From: Fen-1254 sp963769605
GTDB taxonomy: Bacteria > Bacteroidota > Ignavibacteria > UBA10030
Direction: 5' to 3'
Assembly (NCBI GenBank): GCA_963769605.1
Contig: CAVYML010000009.1
Span: 1,624,313 to 1,688,312, forward strand
Length of the DNA: 64,000 bases
Position 1 is the first letter of the stretch. Each line of letters begins with the position of its first letter. Made by a program: the position numbers and the translations under genes. The notes beneath the pieces are model-generated. The model had not been told where the DNA came from. It was given only the letters and a program-made list of their open reading frames with translations, and searched no databases. This document shows, one piece after another, positions 61,721 to 64,000 of the stretch.

Positions 61721-64000
61721 CTTTACCAATAAATCGACGATTGCTAATACTTATTTTTGGTATTTTTCTACCTCTATTTACGACGTTTTCTCAAACTTAT
61801 ACATTTTTGACCTTAAATGATGATGGAAATGTTATAGAAACTTCTCAAACGACGGCAAAAGGGATACTTACATGGTCAAGCTCTGTCGCAAAAAATATTC
61901 CTGTAAGTCTTGGATGGACTGATGCTACACTGCCAAGTGGTCTTGATGCAGCTACATGTTCAAGTCAATTTATGGAAGCATGTCAAACATGGACAGGCAA
62001 TAGTTCCAGTGACAATACATTTAATATTTATCAATCATCTGACTTCCCAGTAGTAGAAATTTCTTTTAGCAGTGATGCTACACAATTCAAAGAGACAAAT
62101 GCTGGCGGAGTGACAGCCTATGCTGTTAATAACAATATATTTGTAGTTAACACAACTTCGTCGCAAACAAGCTGGGAGAGTACGGGTATTTTATTTAACA
62201 AATCAAATTCATTTCTATCCACGTATCAGTAGACACCTCTTGTAACAAATATTAATCAGCCTGGTGGTTCACTTATTTCCTTCGAATATCTGGCTCTTCA
62301 TGAAATAGGACATCTTTTAGGTTTGGGTCATTGTTATAGTGACAACCAAGATCTTATGTCTCCAAATATAAACCCAAATTATGGGAGTGTCCCGGGCTTA
62401 TCGACTTATGATACAGAAGCACTAAGTCTTTTAAGTACGCAAACTGCTGGTTGTGTAACATCAGTTGGAGGAGGTGTTAATCCACCGCCAACAAATCAAA
62501 TAATCCTCAGTCCACCGACATCAGAGGCAAGTAGTACCGCTGGATATTATAAAATTAATAACGGTTATTTTGGCGTGTCCGGTAGTGGCACATTTCCATG
62601 TGCGTATTCTCTTGAAGCAGTACCATCACCAGCACAAAATGGAAATGCAACATTTTGGAGTGATGGGTTTCAAGGAAGCAACCGAACAATTGGCAGTTTA
62701 TTCCCTTCCGTAACTACTAATGTGAATTTCAAGAGCGTCCATCTTTCCAACATCGCCTTCACATTTTCCAATAGCCAACGGAAGCTTATAAGAACTTCCG
62801 CAAAAGGTTGGCTGCATCAGGTCTATGAAAGTATGGGACATGTCTGGTATGAAGTGAGTAAAGATAATGGCACTACATGGACACTCATGAGCCCAACCAA
62901 CATCGTGGTTGGCGGAATTGTCCAATTAGGAAATCCCGGACCTTTAGATATCGGAGGCGGCAAGTGTCCCTCCATTGCTTATTGCCCGAATGATCAGAGT
63001 TCAGTCGTTATCGTCTATCAGCAGGCAGCGGAAGCTAACTATCAAATTATGAACATAATTTACACAATGTCTAATAGTCAGTGGATTGTGCAGACCGCAC
63101 CCGAGTATCCGATATGGACTGAGCCGAGCACGGGAGATTCGTATGCGACGAATGCGAACCCTACTATTGTGTGGGGTGCAGATGGCTCTGGTCTGTTAAC
63201 ATGGGAAAGGAAAAGCAAAGTTTCAAATATCCTTCCCGGAATCAATTATTCTGTTGAACCAATGAAGGTAAATGGGGGATTTGGATGTACGACACTTCCT
63301 AATGTAATCTCTTTGACAGATAAAAATTCTACAAATGCAACATCTTCCGGTATTTGGCTGCCAAATGATTCCATGCATTACGATATAGCTTGGGAACAGG
63401 ATGTCAACAGCACGAAAAGTTCGATTAAACATTCTTATTTAATGAGTATGATGGTAAATGGTTTTCCTTCCGTTAATCCAGGCCCAGTAGATCAACTTTC
63501 AAGCAATTCGATTGGCAAAAATTATAGACCTTCAATCGTTACTGTGCCCGATACCTATGGATGGAATAATACATTTTGTTCATGGATAGGAGATCTGGAT
63601 GGTTCGGGCACATGGATGAATGTATACACTTACGAACGTCAAGAAGGTTCTTCGACTATTAATAGATATGGCGTAGGTGCACAATGCGTATCAATGAATA
63701 TGGATAACGGAATCAATTATTACCTTGCGTGGAACCAAAATTCTTCATATAACCAAAGTCCAAGTTCCTGCATAAATTATGTCGCAGGCAGCAATCTTTC
63801 AGCAAAACCTCTGAACACCACAGGCCAGTGTGTCCAATTGTCAAATGGAGCTACAAGTGCGAGTATGTATGTATCATCGTTCTATAACTCTGCATTGCCA
63901 TATTACTTCCAAACGTCCAATAGTCTAACCAGCACTCCTCAAGGGAATGTCATTGCCCAAGCAAACGCTGTCTCCAATACAACGTCCGTCTCTCTATCGA
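61714..64000 (+). CDS. Secreted metzincin-type zinc metalloprotease with in-frame TAG; runs off right edge
   Basis: The ATG at 61714 opens a frame with a signal peptide (RLLILIFGIFLPLFTTFSQ) and a peptidase-like N-terminal part. A TAG stop sits at 62230-62232 (after STYQ). The same frame then continues without another stop for 589 codons to the window end. Seventeen residues after the TAG the zinc motif appears in FEYLALHEIGHLLGLGHCYS (HExxHxxGLGH), with the Met-turn in QDLMSPN, which defines a matrixin-like metzincin. A large C-terminal part with repeated W, G and D residues follows and may form beta-propeller blades. The TAG either inactivates the protease or is read through. I keep the region as one gene because the catalytic domain spans the stop. 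Confidence 0.8.

Noticed and set aside
62230..62232. TAG decoded as pyrrolysine
   Set aside because: No PylT-like tRNA or downstream structural element is visible in the window; simple mutation, base error or ordinary readthrough are more economical.
1..64000. CRISPR array
   Set aside because: No regularly spaced identical repeats with unique spacers; the short-period tracts are AT-rich words without spacers, and no cas genes are present.

Overview
The window reads as a chromosomal segment of a Bacteroidota/Ignavibacteria-type bacterium. This is inferred from a type III glutamine synthetase, a DUF2851 gene, a cold-shock-type RRM protein with a glycine-rich tail, secreted proteins with Bacteroidota-style signal peptides, and ECF sigma modules. 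No rRNA is present to settle the taxonomy. About the first 49 kb look like ordinary housekeeping and metabolic DNA. From about 49 kb the base composition becomes more AT-rich and the content is dominated by insertion sequences, response regulators and secreted proteins.

Layout. 0.3-14 kb: lactate dehydrogenase, a nitrogen-assimilation block (amt-glnK, glutamine synthetases III and I), a frameshifted DUF2851 gene, pyrF, an RRM protein, an AlkD-type DNA repair protein and HrpB helicase. 14-19 kb: an adaptor/ATPase/two-permease MacAB-like export system whose first permease carries a frameshift, then a VapBC pair. 20-26 kb: NupC and a nucleobase permease, then convergent to them a response regulator followed by a Lon-like protease. 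27-32 kb: a secreted TPR protein, an HTH-less sugar-binding-type protein with a frameshift, and unknown secreted or membrane proteins. 32.5-36 kb: tRNA-Leu(UAG), tig, clpP, clpX. 36-41.7 kb: a polysaccharide deacetylase, ECF sigma/anti-sigma/TonB-like operon, an SDR, and a second ECF module with two membrane proteins. 41.9-46.9 kb: a group 3d-like NAD-linked [NiFe] hydrogenase operon (hoxF-U-Y-H). 47-49 kb: a yceI/marR cluster flanked by two inverted copies of a MITE-like element.

49-64 kb is an accessory region. An IS3-family element truncates a response regulator. A TPR-REC protein follows. A 370-residue lipoprotein gene is split by two different ISs: an IS1634-like element and an IS1182-like element. 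The IS1182-like element is itself split by a second IS1634-like element that left an exact 124-bp target duplication. Removing the three elements and one copy of each duplication restores every reading frame. The window ends in a secreted protein that overlaps a metzincin-type metalloprotease gene carrying an in-frame TAG just before its zinc motif.

The most novel-looking signals are four. First, a pair of tandem 13-bp direct repeats with a 22-23 bp period lies upstream of two otherwise unrelated sigma70-type promoters, at the TPR-REC gene and at the secreted protein/protease pair. Second, the 124-bp target duplication. Third, the inverted MITE pair. Fourth, dispersed heptad-periodic intergenic repeats. 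At least three genes carry apparent single-base indels. These could be real decay or consensus errors, and the sequence alone cannot tell which.
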